Source: Natronospiraceae bacterium (GTDB lineage Bacteria > Pseudomonadota > Gammaproteobacteria > Natronospirales > Natronospiraceae). From it: DNA of 38,697 nucleotides. Positions 33,238-38,697 of the stretch are shown here, piece by piece. The notes under the pieces were generated by a model that was not told the DNA's origin, did not search any database, and saw nothing but the letters and a program-made list of their open reading frames with translations. The stretch covers positions 1 to 38,697 of the forward strand of contig SLND01000176.1 of the NCBI GenBank assembly GCA_007133205.1, given 5' to 3'. Position numbers and translations under genes: made by a program. Each line of letters starts with the position of its first letter. Positions within the stretch are counted from its first letter, which is position 1.

Positions 33238-33388
33238 AGCTTCAAGCTACAAGTTACAAGCGTGACTCCGTGTGCTTTGGAGGTTACGCAAGACCGCCGG
33301 GATAGCTTTTGTCTCGTCGCACACGACTTCTTGTTCTCCAACGGGATGAATTTGTCGGCTTGTAGCTTGTGGCTTGAAGCTTGTAGCT
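33238..33388. repeat. Heptamer inverted-array element (CTTGTAG/CTACAAG), copy 1
   Basis: The left arm has three heptamers (AGCTTCA AGCTACA AGTTACA), the right arm four in complementary orientation (GCTTGTA GCTTGTG GCTTGAA GCTTGTA). The roughly 95-bp centre is unrelated to copy 2 apart from the TGTCGGCTTGT junction. It sits between the dioxygenase stop (33395) and the ACMSD start, inside the transcription unit, and as RNA would form a long stem. Confidence 0.8.
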
Positions 33389-33394
33389 GAAAAT

Positions 33395-33910
33395 TTACGG
33401 CTTCTCAGGCATCACATGCCCGCAATTCCCGCAGGTACGGTGTTCCTCGCTGCCGAAAAAACGGTCGAAGACCGGCGGGAACTGGGTCTCGATGTTTTCA
33501 AGGTGGAAGTATTCCTCGTAGAGCTTGTGATTGCATTCATCACAGAACCACATCAGCCCGTCCTGTTCATCAGGACGGCGCTCCCGTTCCACCACCAGGC
33601 CGATGGAGTTCTCGTGACGCTGGGGCGAATGGGGCACGCGTGGCGGCAACAGGAAGATTTCTCCTTCCCGGATAGGGATGTCCCGCACCTTGCCGTCTTC
33701 CTGGATCTTGAGGGTCATGTCGCCCTCGAGCATGTAGAAGAATTCTTCACCTTCATCGTAATGGTAGTCCTTGCGGTAGTTGGGCCCGCCGACCACCATG
33801 ATGATGAACTCGGTGTCCTTGAATACCCGCTTGTTGCAGACGGGCGGCTTGAGTTCGTCGCGGTGTTCGTCAATCCACTTCTGGAAATTGAATGCGCCAG
33901 GCAGTGCCAT
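33395..33910 (-). CDS. nbaC: 3-hydroxyanthranilate 3,4-dioxygenase
   Basis: A 171-residue cupin dioxygenase that opens 3-hydroxyanthranilate to ACMS. The Fe(II) ligands are His50 and Glu56 ([12 protein letters not shown]) and His94 ([10 protein letters not shown]), with Arg46 and Arg98 as substrate-binding residues, one position off the Cupriavidus enzyme. The bacterial C-terminal rubredoxin-like site is complete: Cys123/Cys126 (WFCDEC) and Cys160/Cys163 (CGNCGH). The ATG at 33910 follows GGGAGGG. It lies 36 bp after the RidA-type deaminase gene and 6 bp before a heptamer repeat that separates it from ACMSD, the next enzyme in the pathway. Confidence 0.97.
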   Translation of the reverse strand: MALPGAFNFQKWIDEHRDELKPPVCNKRVFKDTEFIIMVVGGPNYRKDYHYDEGEEFFYMLEGDMTLKIQEDGKVRDIPIREGEIFLLPPRVPHSPQRHENSIGLVVERERRPDEQDGLMWFCDECNHKLYEEYFHLENIETQFPPVFDRFFGSEEHRTCGNCGHVMPEKP

Positions 33911-33946
33911 GATTCCCTCCCGGGTCCGACCCTGTCGATGTCTGGA

Positions 33947-34372
33947 TCAGTCCATGGTAGCAATACATTTCAGTTCGATCGCAATGGGCGTGGGCAGCCG
34001 GTTGACCTCCACGGTGGTGCGCGCCGGCTGGTTGTCGGCGAAGTATTCCGCATAGACCCGGTTGAAGGCCTCGAAATCCCGCGGGATATCGGTGAGAAAG
34101 ACGGTGACATCGATCAATTGGTCCCAGCTGGAGCCGGCTTCCTCCAGGACGGTGCGCACGTTGCGGAATACCGAGTGGCACTGGGCCTCGATGTCGTAAT
34201 CAATCACCTGGCCGTCGGCGTCCCGGTTCAGGCCGGGGATGGTCTTGCCATCGGCCTCGCGCGGACCCAGGCCCGACAGGAACAGCAGATTGCCGGCACG
34301 GCGGGCGTGGGGGTAGAGGCCGACCGGGGCCGGCGCCCCGCCGGCACGGACACGACCGGAATCGTCGCTCAT
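33947..34372 (-). CDS. nbaF: RidA/YjgF-family 2-aminomuconate deaminase
   Basis: A 141-residue RidA-family protein. In nitrobenzoate/tryptophan-degrading Pseudomonas, members of this family are 2-aminomuconate deaminases, and the position between aminomuconate-semialdehyde dehydrogenase and 3-hydroxyanthranilate dioxygenase supports that function. Family features are PVGLYPHARRAGNLLFLSGLGPR, QCHSVFRNVRTVLEEAGSSW, VTVFLTDIPRDFEAFNRVYAEYF, the Arg of ARTTVEVNRLP and the terminal IAIELKCIA. The ATG at 34372 has GAGGAG eight bases upstream and overlaps the dehydrogenase stop by ATGA. The track's 249-residue version runs back into that gene out of frame and is rejected. A general imine deaminase role cannot be excluded. 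Confidence 0.9.
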   Translation of the reverse strand: MSDDSGRVRAGGAPAPVGLYPHARRAGNLLFLSGLGPREADGKTIPGLNRDADGQVIDYDIEAQCHSVFRNVRTVLEEAGSSWDQLIDVTVFLTDIPRDFEAFNRVYAEYFADNQPARTTVEVNRLPTPIAIELKCIATMD

Positions 34373-35826
34373 CCTTCGTTCTCCTCGAATCGAATACAGA
34401 CGTTCTTGGCTTCGGTGAAAAAGCGCATGGCCTCGAAGCCGCCCTCGCGGCCGACGCCGGAGTGCTTCATGCCTCCCATGGGCACCCGCAGGTCGCGCAG
34501 CATCCAGGTATTGACCCAGACCAGCCCCGTTTCGAGTTCGCGGCTCATGCGATGGGCGCGGGATATGTCCGCGGTCCACAGGCTCGCGGCGAGGCCATAA
34601 TCGACCTCGTTGGCAATCGTCAGGGCTTCGGCTTCGTCCTCGAAGGGCGCCAGGGTGACCACCGGGCCGAAGATTTCCTCCCGGACGGTGTGGCAATCAC
34701 GCGGCAGGCCCTCGATCACGGTGGGCGCGATGAACCAGCCCCGGGCGCAGCGTCCCTTCGGCTGCACCGCTTCGCCACCACAGAGGATCTCACCGCCTTC
34801 TTCCCGAGCCCGCTGGATGCAGGAAAGCACCTTCTCGTGGTGCGCGGCGGAGACCACCGCGCCCTGGCGGGTGGCTTCTTCCATCGGGTCGCCCGGCTGC
34901 AGCTCCCGGGCGCGTTCCACGAAGGCGTCCCGGAATCTGTCGTAGATGCCGCGCTGGACCAGCAGACGGGAACCACACAGGCAGATCTGGCCCTGGTTGG
35001 CAAAGGCCGCCTTAAGACTGCCCTCGAGCGCCTTGTCGAAATCGCAGTCGTCAAAGACGATATTGGGATTCTTGCCCCCCAGCTCCAGCGAGAGTTTCTT
35101 GAACATGGGCGCGGCGCTGCGGGCGATCTCGGCACCGGTGGCGGTGCCGCCGGTGAAGGAAATCGCCCGGACCTTCGGGTGGGCGACCAGCTCGGCGCCG
35201 ATGCCCGCGCCGCGCCCGTGGAGGATGTTGAGCACGCCCTGCGGCAGTCCCGCCTCGATGCAGAGTTCAGCCAGGTGGCAGGCGGTGACCGGAGTGACTT
35301 CGGAGGGCTTGCCGATCACGCAATTGCCCGCGGCCAGCGCCGGGGCAATCTTCCAGGTGAACAGGTAGAGCGGCAGGTTCCAGGGCGAGATACAGCCCAC
35401 CACGCCGTGGGGTTCGCGCAGGGTCCAGTTGATGGCCCCGTCTTCCATCAGATGAGACTCGCTTGCGAAATGACCGGCGGCGCCGGCAAAAAAGCGCAGG
35501 TTGGCCGCCGCACGGGGAATGTCCAGGCTGCGCGCGACACTGATCGGCTTGCCGGTGTCGCGCGATTCGGCGGCGGCCAGCTTTTCCAGGTCCCGTTCCA
35601 CCAGCTCCGCCAGGCGATACAGCCAGCGGCCGCGCTCGGGCCCCGGGGTCCTGCGCCAGGCAGGAAAGGCCGCTTCGGCGGCGGCGACGGCATCCTCCAG
35701 TTCCGCCCGTCCGGCATCCGCAATCCGGCCGTATACCTGCCCGGTAGCCGGCTCGAAGTTGTCCAGCCAGGCATCTTCCCGGGAAGTCCGCAGTTCGCCG
35801 TTGATGTAGTGTCGGATGGTTTCCAC
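34369..35826 (-). CDS. nbaE: 2-aminomuconic 6-semialdehyde dehydrogenase
   Basis: A 485-residue NAD-dependent aldehyde dehydrogenase that oxidises 2-aminomuconate semialdehyde to 2-aminomuconate. The conserved Asn149 (CISPWNLPL), general base Glu248 (LSLELGGKNP) and nucleophile Cys282 (QGQICLCGSR), spaced 34 residues apart, are in place. EEIFGPVVTLAPF and the terminal GREGGFEAMRFFTEAKNVCI fit the ALDH8-type aminomuconate/hydroxymuconate dehydrogenases. The GTG at 35826 gives METIRHYINGE with AGAGAA upstream; heptamer repeat copy 2 ends 21 bp before it. The stop overlaps the deaminase start by 4 bp. Specificity for aminomuconate rather than hydroxymuconate semialdehyde rests on the gene neighbourhood. 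Confidence 0.92.
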   Translation of the reverse strand: METIRHYINGELRTSREDAWLDNFEPATGQVYGRIADAGRAELEDAVAAAEAAFPAWRRTPGPERGRWLYRLAELVERDLEKLAAAESRDTGKPISVARSLDIPRAAANLRFFAGAAGHFASESHLMEDGAINWTLREPHGVVGCISPWNLPLYLFTWKIAPALAAGNCVIGKPSEVTPVTACHLAELCIEAGLPQGVLNILHGRGAGIGAELVAHPKVRAISFTGGTATGAEIARSAAPMFKKLSLELGGKNPNIVFDDCDFDKALEGSLKAAFANQGQICLCGSRLLVQRGIYDRFRDAFVERARELQPGDPMEEATRQGAVVSAAHHEKVLSCIQRAREEGGEILCGGEAVQPKGRCARGWFIAPTVIEGLPRDCHTVREEIFGPVVTLAPFEDEAEALTIANEVDYGLAASLWTADISRAHRMSRELETGLVWVNTWMLRDLRVPMGGMKHSGVGREGGFEAMRFFTEAKNVCIRFEENEG

Positions 35827-35846
35827 GGTGTTCTCTATTGTGAGAA

Positions 35847-36035
35847 AGCTTCAAGTTTCAAGCTTCAAGCTGCAAGCTACAAGACGGGACGATCGGGCTT
35901 GAGGGTCAACTGCACCGCAAACAGGTGAGCTGAGCACATCGAATTATTTCCTCCCCCCACTGGGGGAAATCTGTCGGCTTGTCGCTTGTAGCTTGCAGCT
36001 TGTGGCTTGTGGCTTGTGGCTTGTAGCTTGTAGCT
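35847..36035. repeat. Heptamer inverted-array element (CTTGTAG/CTACAAG), copy 2
   Basis: The left arm has five heptamers (AGCTTCA AGTTTCA AGCTTCA AGCTGCA AGCTACA). The right arm has eight units of GCTTGTR (35977-36032), including three identical GCTTGTG in a row. The centre holds a CCCCC/GGGGG hairpin. It occupies nearly the whole gap between the SDR stop (36041) and the dehydrogenase start (35826). Right-arm unit number differs from copy 1 (eight versus four), as expected of slippage. Confidence 0.85.
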
Positions 36036-36040
36036 ATTAC

Positions 36041-36835
36041 TCAAATGCTTCGCGTTCGTCCGCCATCCACCGGGATACTATGGCCGGTGATGTAGGCAGC
36101 GGCGGGAGAGGCCAGGAAACCGATCGCGGCCGCCACTTCCTCCGCCTCGCCGAATCGCCCCATGGGCACCTGGGTCAGGGCCTCGGCCTCGACCTGCGCA
36201 AAGTCCTTGCCCGTCTTTTCGGCCTTGCCTTCGAACAGCTTCTTCAGGCGATCAGTCCGGGTAAAGCCGGGCAGGACATTGTTCACGGTAATCCCGTCCG
36301 GTGCCAGTTCGTGGGCAATGGTCTTCGCCCAGGAGGCCACCGCGCCGCGCACCGTATTGGACACCCCGAGACCGGGGATGGGTTCTTTCACCGAGGTGGA
36401 AATAATGTTGATGATCCGTCCGTAGCCGGACTCGCGCATGCCGGGCAACAGCGCCTGGAGCAGGATCTGGTTGCAGATCAGATGCCGTTGAAAGGCGGTG
36501 GTGTAGGCATCGCGCTCCGCGGTGTGCGCCGGTCCGCCCGGGGGGCCACCGCTGTTATTGACCAGGATCTGAAAGGGCCCCTGGTCCGCCACCCGCTCCC
36601 TGATCAGGCATTCCAGCGCCTCGGGCTGGTCGAAGTCGGCGGCGAACCAGTCGTGCTGCTGTCCTTCGCCGCCGGCCAGGTCCCCGCATACCTCGGCAAG
36701 GGCCTGTTCGTTGCGCGCGGTCAGGGTGACCGAAGCGCCCTGTTCCGCCAGGGTCCGGGCGGCGGCCCGCCCGATGCCCTGGCTTGCCCCGCAGACCAGA
36801 GCACGTATTCCGCCAAGCTTGATGTCCATTCCCAT
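36041..36835 (-). CDS. SDR-family protein lacking the canonical catalytic Tyr/Lys
   Basis: A 264-residue short-chain dehydrogenase/reductase-like protein. The cofactor motif GASQGIG (residues 16-22), the NNSG motif (93-96) and a C-terminal GHSIPVDGG are present. The catalytic YxxxK is not: the equivalent stretch reads GVSNTVRGAV, with Ser159 and Arg163 at the expected Tyr and Lys positions. This resembles the BKR-like SDR subgroup known for an imperfect tetrad. The ATG at 36835 follows GGGAG; the track's longer frame overlaps apaH antisense to nothing real. It precedes the aminomuconate-semialdehyde dehydrogenase gene on the same strand and probably opens the lower kynurenine operon. A TTCCCT/TACATT pair in the 110-bp gap upstream is a possible weak promoter. 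Its reaction, if any, is unknown. Confidence 0.88.
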   Translation of the reverse strand: MGMDIKLGGIRALVCGASQGIGRAAARTLAEQGASVTLTARNEQALAEVCGDLAGGEGQQHDWFAADFDQPEALECLIRERVADQGPFQILVNNSGGPPGGPAHTAERDAYTTAFQRHLICNQILLQALLPGMRESGYGRIINIISTSVKEPIPGLGVSNTVRGAVASWAKTIAHELAPDGITVNNVLPGFTRTDRLKKLFEGKAEKTGKDFAQVEAEALTQVPMGRFGEAEEVAAAIGFLASPAAAYITGHSIPVDGGRTRSI

Positions 36836-36945
36836 GCGTCTCCCATCAGCGATTGCAAGATTCACGCCGCGCCCGGGAATGTACCAGAGATGGGGGATCA
36901 GGGAATGCTTTGGCTGGGCTGAGGCAGAAGCGGGTGTCTGCTTGC

Positions 36946-37782
36946 CTATTTCTGGCCGGGTTCCTGATAGCCGCGGCAGTCGATGCTGATCCAGCCTCCG
37001 TCGCTGTCGAGCCGCAGGCCGGTGAGGGCACCGCCCCAGACACAGCCGCTGTCGAGTGGATAGACATTGTGGCCGTGGATTTCCCCGACGGTGGACCAGT
37101 GTCCGAAGACGATGTGATCGTCGGCCGTGCGTCGACCGGGTACCGCATACCAGGGCAGCAGCCCCTCGGGCTGGCTGCCCGGCGGGCCTTTTTCCTTCAG
37201 GTCCAGGCGGCCTTGTGGCGTGACAAAGCGCATGCGGGTAAAGCAATTGATGATGAAACGCAGCCGATCATACCCGCTTAGTCCGGAATCCCAAAGATCG
37301 GGTTGGTTGCCGTACATGTGTTCGAGGAAATCACGAAAATCCGGGCCCTGCAGGACGGCTTCCAGTTCGGCTGAACGCTGCGCACTCTCGGCCAGGTCCC
37401 ATTGCGGCGGCAGACCGGCGTGCACCATGGCAAATCCACGGTCCGCCTCGTGATGAAAGAAGGGTCGACGCCGCAGCCATTCGAGCAGTTCTTCCGCATC
37501 CGCGGCATCGAGGATGTCGGTGAGCGTATCCTTGCTCCGGGGTTGATGGGCATCGCTGTAGGCAATTGCCAGCAGGTGCATGTCGTGATTGCCCAGCACG
37601 GTGACCGCATCTTCACCCAGGGATTTCACCAGGCGCAGCGCAGCGAGGGAATCGGGACCACGATTGACGATGTCGCCGGCGAACCACAGGCGGTCCCGCC
37701 CGGGATCGAAACTGATCCGGTCGAGAAAACGCTGCAGCTCTTCATGGCAGCCCTGGATGTCACCGATCGCGTAGGTGGCCAT
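36946..37782 (-). CDS. apaH: Symmetrical bis(5'-nucleosyl)-tetraphosphatase
   Basis: ApaH hydrolyses Ap4A to two ADP and also removes Np4 caps from RNA. At 278 residues it is of usual size. Metallophosphoesterase motifs are clear: GDIQGCHEEL, FAGDIVNRGPDSL, TVLGNHDMHLLAIA, MVHAGLPPQWDL and IVFGHWSTVGEIHGHNVYPLDSGCVWGGALT. The start METhionine-Ala-Thr-Tyr-Ala-Ile is typical. It lies 11 bp downstream of apaG on the same strand, the common apaG-apaH order of gammaproteobacteria. pdxA and ksgA, the frequent partners, are not seen on this side. Confidence 0.97.
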   Translation of the reverse strand: MATYAIGDIQGCHEELQRFLDRISFDPGRDRLWFAGDIVNRGPDSLAALRLVKSLGEDAVTVLGNHDMHLLAIAYSDAHQPRSKDTLTDILDAADAEELLEWLRRRPFFHHEADRGFAMVHAGLPPQWDLAESAQRSAELEAVLQGPDFRDFLEHMYGNQPDLWDSGLSGYDRLRFIINCFTRMRFVTPQGRLDLKEKGPPGSQPEGLLPWYAVPGRRTADDHIVFGHWSTVGEIHGHNVYPLDSGCVWGGALTGLRLDSDGGWISIDCRGYQEPGQK

Positions 37783-37793
37783 GCCCTGTTGGC

Positions 37794-38177
37794 TCAGTTG
37801 ATGACACCGGGAACGGCGAGTCGAAACGCCTCGATCGGCGCTTCAAATTCACTGCCGTCGTCCCCTTCCATCTGGTAGCGGCCCTCCATGGATCCCACCG
37901 GTGTGGCGAGGATGGTGCCGCTGGTATAGCGATAGGATTCGCCGGGGTCCAGGTGGGGGAATTCGCCGACCACGCCTTCGCCCGACACTTCCTGTACCTT
38001 TCCGTTGGCATCCGTGATGCGCCAGCGCCGCCCGAGCAGGCGGGCGGGGATGCTGCCCTCGTTGCGCATGGTGATGGTGTAGGAGAAGACGTAACGCTCC
38101 TGCTCCGGATCTGACTGATCGGCCAGATAGCGAGTTTCCACGTCGACTTGTATCTCGTGAGTGCCTGGATCGCTCAT
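37794..38177 (-). CDS. apaG: ApaG protein
   Basis: A 127-residue ApaG, a fibronectin-III-like single domain of unclear role (linked genetically to Co2+ resistance and Mg2+ efflux). Diagnostic segments are VFSYTITMRNEGSIPARLLGRRWRITDANGK, VVGEFPHLDPGESYRYTSGTILATPVGSMEGRY and the terminal FRLAVPGVIN. Length is standard. It is followed by apaH after 11 bp. Confidence 0.96.
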   Translation of the reverse strand: MSDPGTHEIQVDVETRYLADQSDPEQERYVFSYTITMRNEGSIPARLLGRRWRITDANGKVQEVSGEGVVGEFPHLDPGESYRYTSGTILATPVGSMEGRYQMEGDDGSEFEAPIEAFRLAVPGVIN

Positions 38178-38224
38178 TGCGCCTGGGTCTTTTGCCTGGG
38201 TCTTGTGCCAATGTCGGGGAGTGG

Positions 38225-38242
38225 GCCGGGAGATCTCCCGGC
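38225..38242. promoter_or_regulatory. Perfect 18-bp palindrome upstream of apaG
   Basis: GCCGGGAGATCTCCCGGC is a perfect palindrome 48 bp before the apaG start and 51 bp after the universal stress gene stop, both on the minus strand. It could be a regulator operator or, as RNA, a hairpin with almost no loop. No T tract follows. Confidence 0.4.
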
Positions 38243-38292
38243 GCCTGCGGTGAACCCCCCATTGTAACCTACCTTGCGAACCGGAGCGGAGT

Positions 38293-38697
38293 TCAGGCTC
38301 CGGTGTCTCGCAGGCGTACGGCGAGCACGTCGCAGGGCGCGCGGTGCACCACCGAGCGCTCGGTCGAGCCCAGCAGGAGGGCGAGGCCGTGGCGTTCGCG
38401 GCTGCCGAGGACCAGAAGATCCGCGCCCAGTTCGCCGGCAGTGCGCTTGAGTTCGCTCTTGGTCTGGCCGATCTCGACCAGTTGATGCTCCGGCTTGATG
38501 TCCATGCGCTCGATCAGCTTCTCCAGACGCTGGCGCGCGCTGTCGATCAGTTCTTCTTCCATGTCGACCGGGGGTGGGAGCAGGGCCTCGCCGGCGGGAT
38601 CGACCGGAATGTACTCGACCACGTGCAGCAGTGAGAGGCGGGCGCCGGTGGCGCGGGCAATATCCCGGGCCCGTTCGACCACCGCATCGCTGTCTTC
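38293..38697 (-). CDS. Universal stress protein (UspA family), 5' end outside window
   Basis: The C-terminal about 134 residues of a UspA-fold protein. The frame is open to the window edge (EDSDAVVERARDIARATGA precedes nothing but the edge), so only the first strand and its start are missing. The nucleotide-binding signature is visible as LLVLGSRERHGLALLLGSTERSVVHRAPCDVLAVR, matching the G-x2-G-x9-GS pattern of ATP-binding members except that the second Gly is replaced. The strand ARLSLLHVVEY is typical. The physiological role is not deducible. A short inverted repeat (ACCGGAGC/GCTCCGGT) spans its stop codon and may act in termination. Confidence 0.9.
   Translation of the reverse strand, partial: EDSDAVVERARDIARATGARLSLLHVVEYIPVDPAGEALLPPPVDMEEELIDSARQRLEKLIERMDIKPEHQLVEIGQTKSELKRTAGELGADLLVLGSRERHGLALLLGSTERSVVHRAPCDVLAVRLRDTGA

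Noticed and set aside
33195-33341. N-terminal extension of ACMSD in the ORF track
   Set aside because: It translates the heptamer repeat and leader. ACMSD homology begins at about residue 6 after the GTG at 33194.
34373-34696. N-terminal half of the 249-residue ORF containing the RidA-type deaminase
   Set aside because: It overlaps the dehydrogenase gene in another frame. The RidA domain starts at ATG 34372, which has a strong ribosome site.
35847-36035. CRISPR array
   Set aside because: The repeated units are 7 bp, contiguous, without spacers, and arranged as opposed arms. No cas genes are present.

Overview
The window is GC-rich, densely packed bacterial chromosome with no phage, plasmid, rRNA or tRNA signal. 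Gene content points to a gammaproteobacterium: a long-form IspG, ApaG-ApaH, Lgt-ThyA, Zur, phenylalanine hydroxylase PhhA/PhhB, a split glycine decarboxylase, and REP-type repeats beginning with GTAG. Several proteins are strongly acidic, which may mean a halotolerant host of Chromatiales or Xanthomonadales type. That placement is inference from style, not from a marker gene.

Layout. (1) 1-4.9 kb: the 3' part of an imidazolonepropionase-like amidohydrolase, then on the minus strand an MFS transporter, ispG, phhA and phhB (phenylalanine to tyrosine with pterin recycling). (2) 5-6.7 kb: a DUF885 metallopeptidase-like lipoprotein whose stop codon lies in a REP element. (3) 6.9-12 kb: a glycine cleavage operon gcvT-gcvH-gcvPA-tpx-gcvPB, with a thiol peroxidase between the two halves of the P protein. 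(4) 12.1-16 kb: a PfkB-family kinase and a 932-residue tandem HtrA/PDZ protein in which the first protease domain is intact and the second has lost its whole triad. This is the layout of fungal Nma111. (5) 16-24 kb: rlmI-like methyltransferase, lgt-thyA, a small beta-barrel candidate, mgtE, a UPF0016 manganese exporter behind a yybP-ykoY riboswitch, folA and zur. (6) 24-36.8 kb: tryptophan/kynurenine catabolism, all on the minus strand in two blocks. One is an alpha/beta-hydrolase membrane protein, kynU and kmo. The other is an SDR, aminomuconate-semialdehyde dehydrogenase, a RidA-type deaminase, 3-hydroxyanthranilate dioxygenase, ACMS decarboxylase and a cyclase-family hydrolase (candidate kynurenine formamidase). 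A plus-strand lipoprotein made of about 14 delta-60-like repeats separates them. (7) 36.9-38.7 kb: apaH, apaG and a truncated universal stress protein.

How the genes work together. The kynurenine enzymes form a nearly continuous route from (formyl)kynurenine through 3-hydroxykynurenine, 3-hydroxyanthranilate and ACMS to 2-aminomuconate and its deamination product. Tryptophan 2,3-dioxygenase and the lower steps are not in the window. With phhA/phhB this makes the region rich in aromatic amino acid catabolism. Lgt-thyA and folA serve lipoprotein and folate/thymidylate metabolism. MgtE, UPF0016 and Zur form a divalent-metal neighbourhood with visible RNA and DNA control elements.

The non-coding space holds four interspersed repeat families: GTAG REP pairs (three copies), CACGAAG-type elements (two), a palindromic CGCAGAG element (one, with a REP pair nested inside) and heptamer GCTTGTA inverted arrays (two, both between genes of the lower kynurenine block). 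No single new defence or mobile system is evident. The most noteworthy items are the bacterial Nma111-like protease, tpx inside the split gcvP, the SDR without its catalytic Tyr/Lys, and the repeats.
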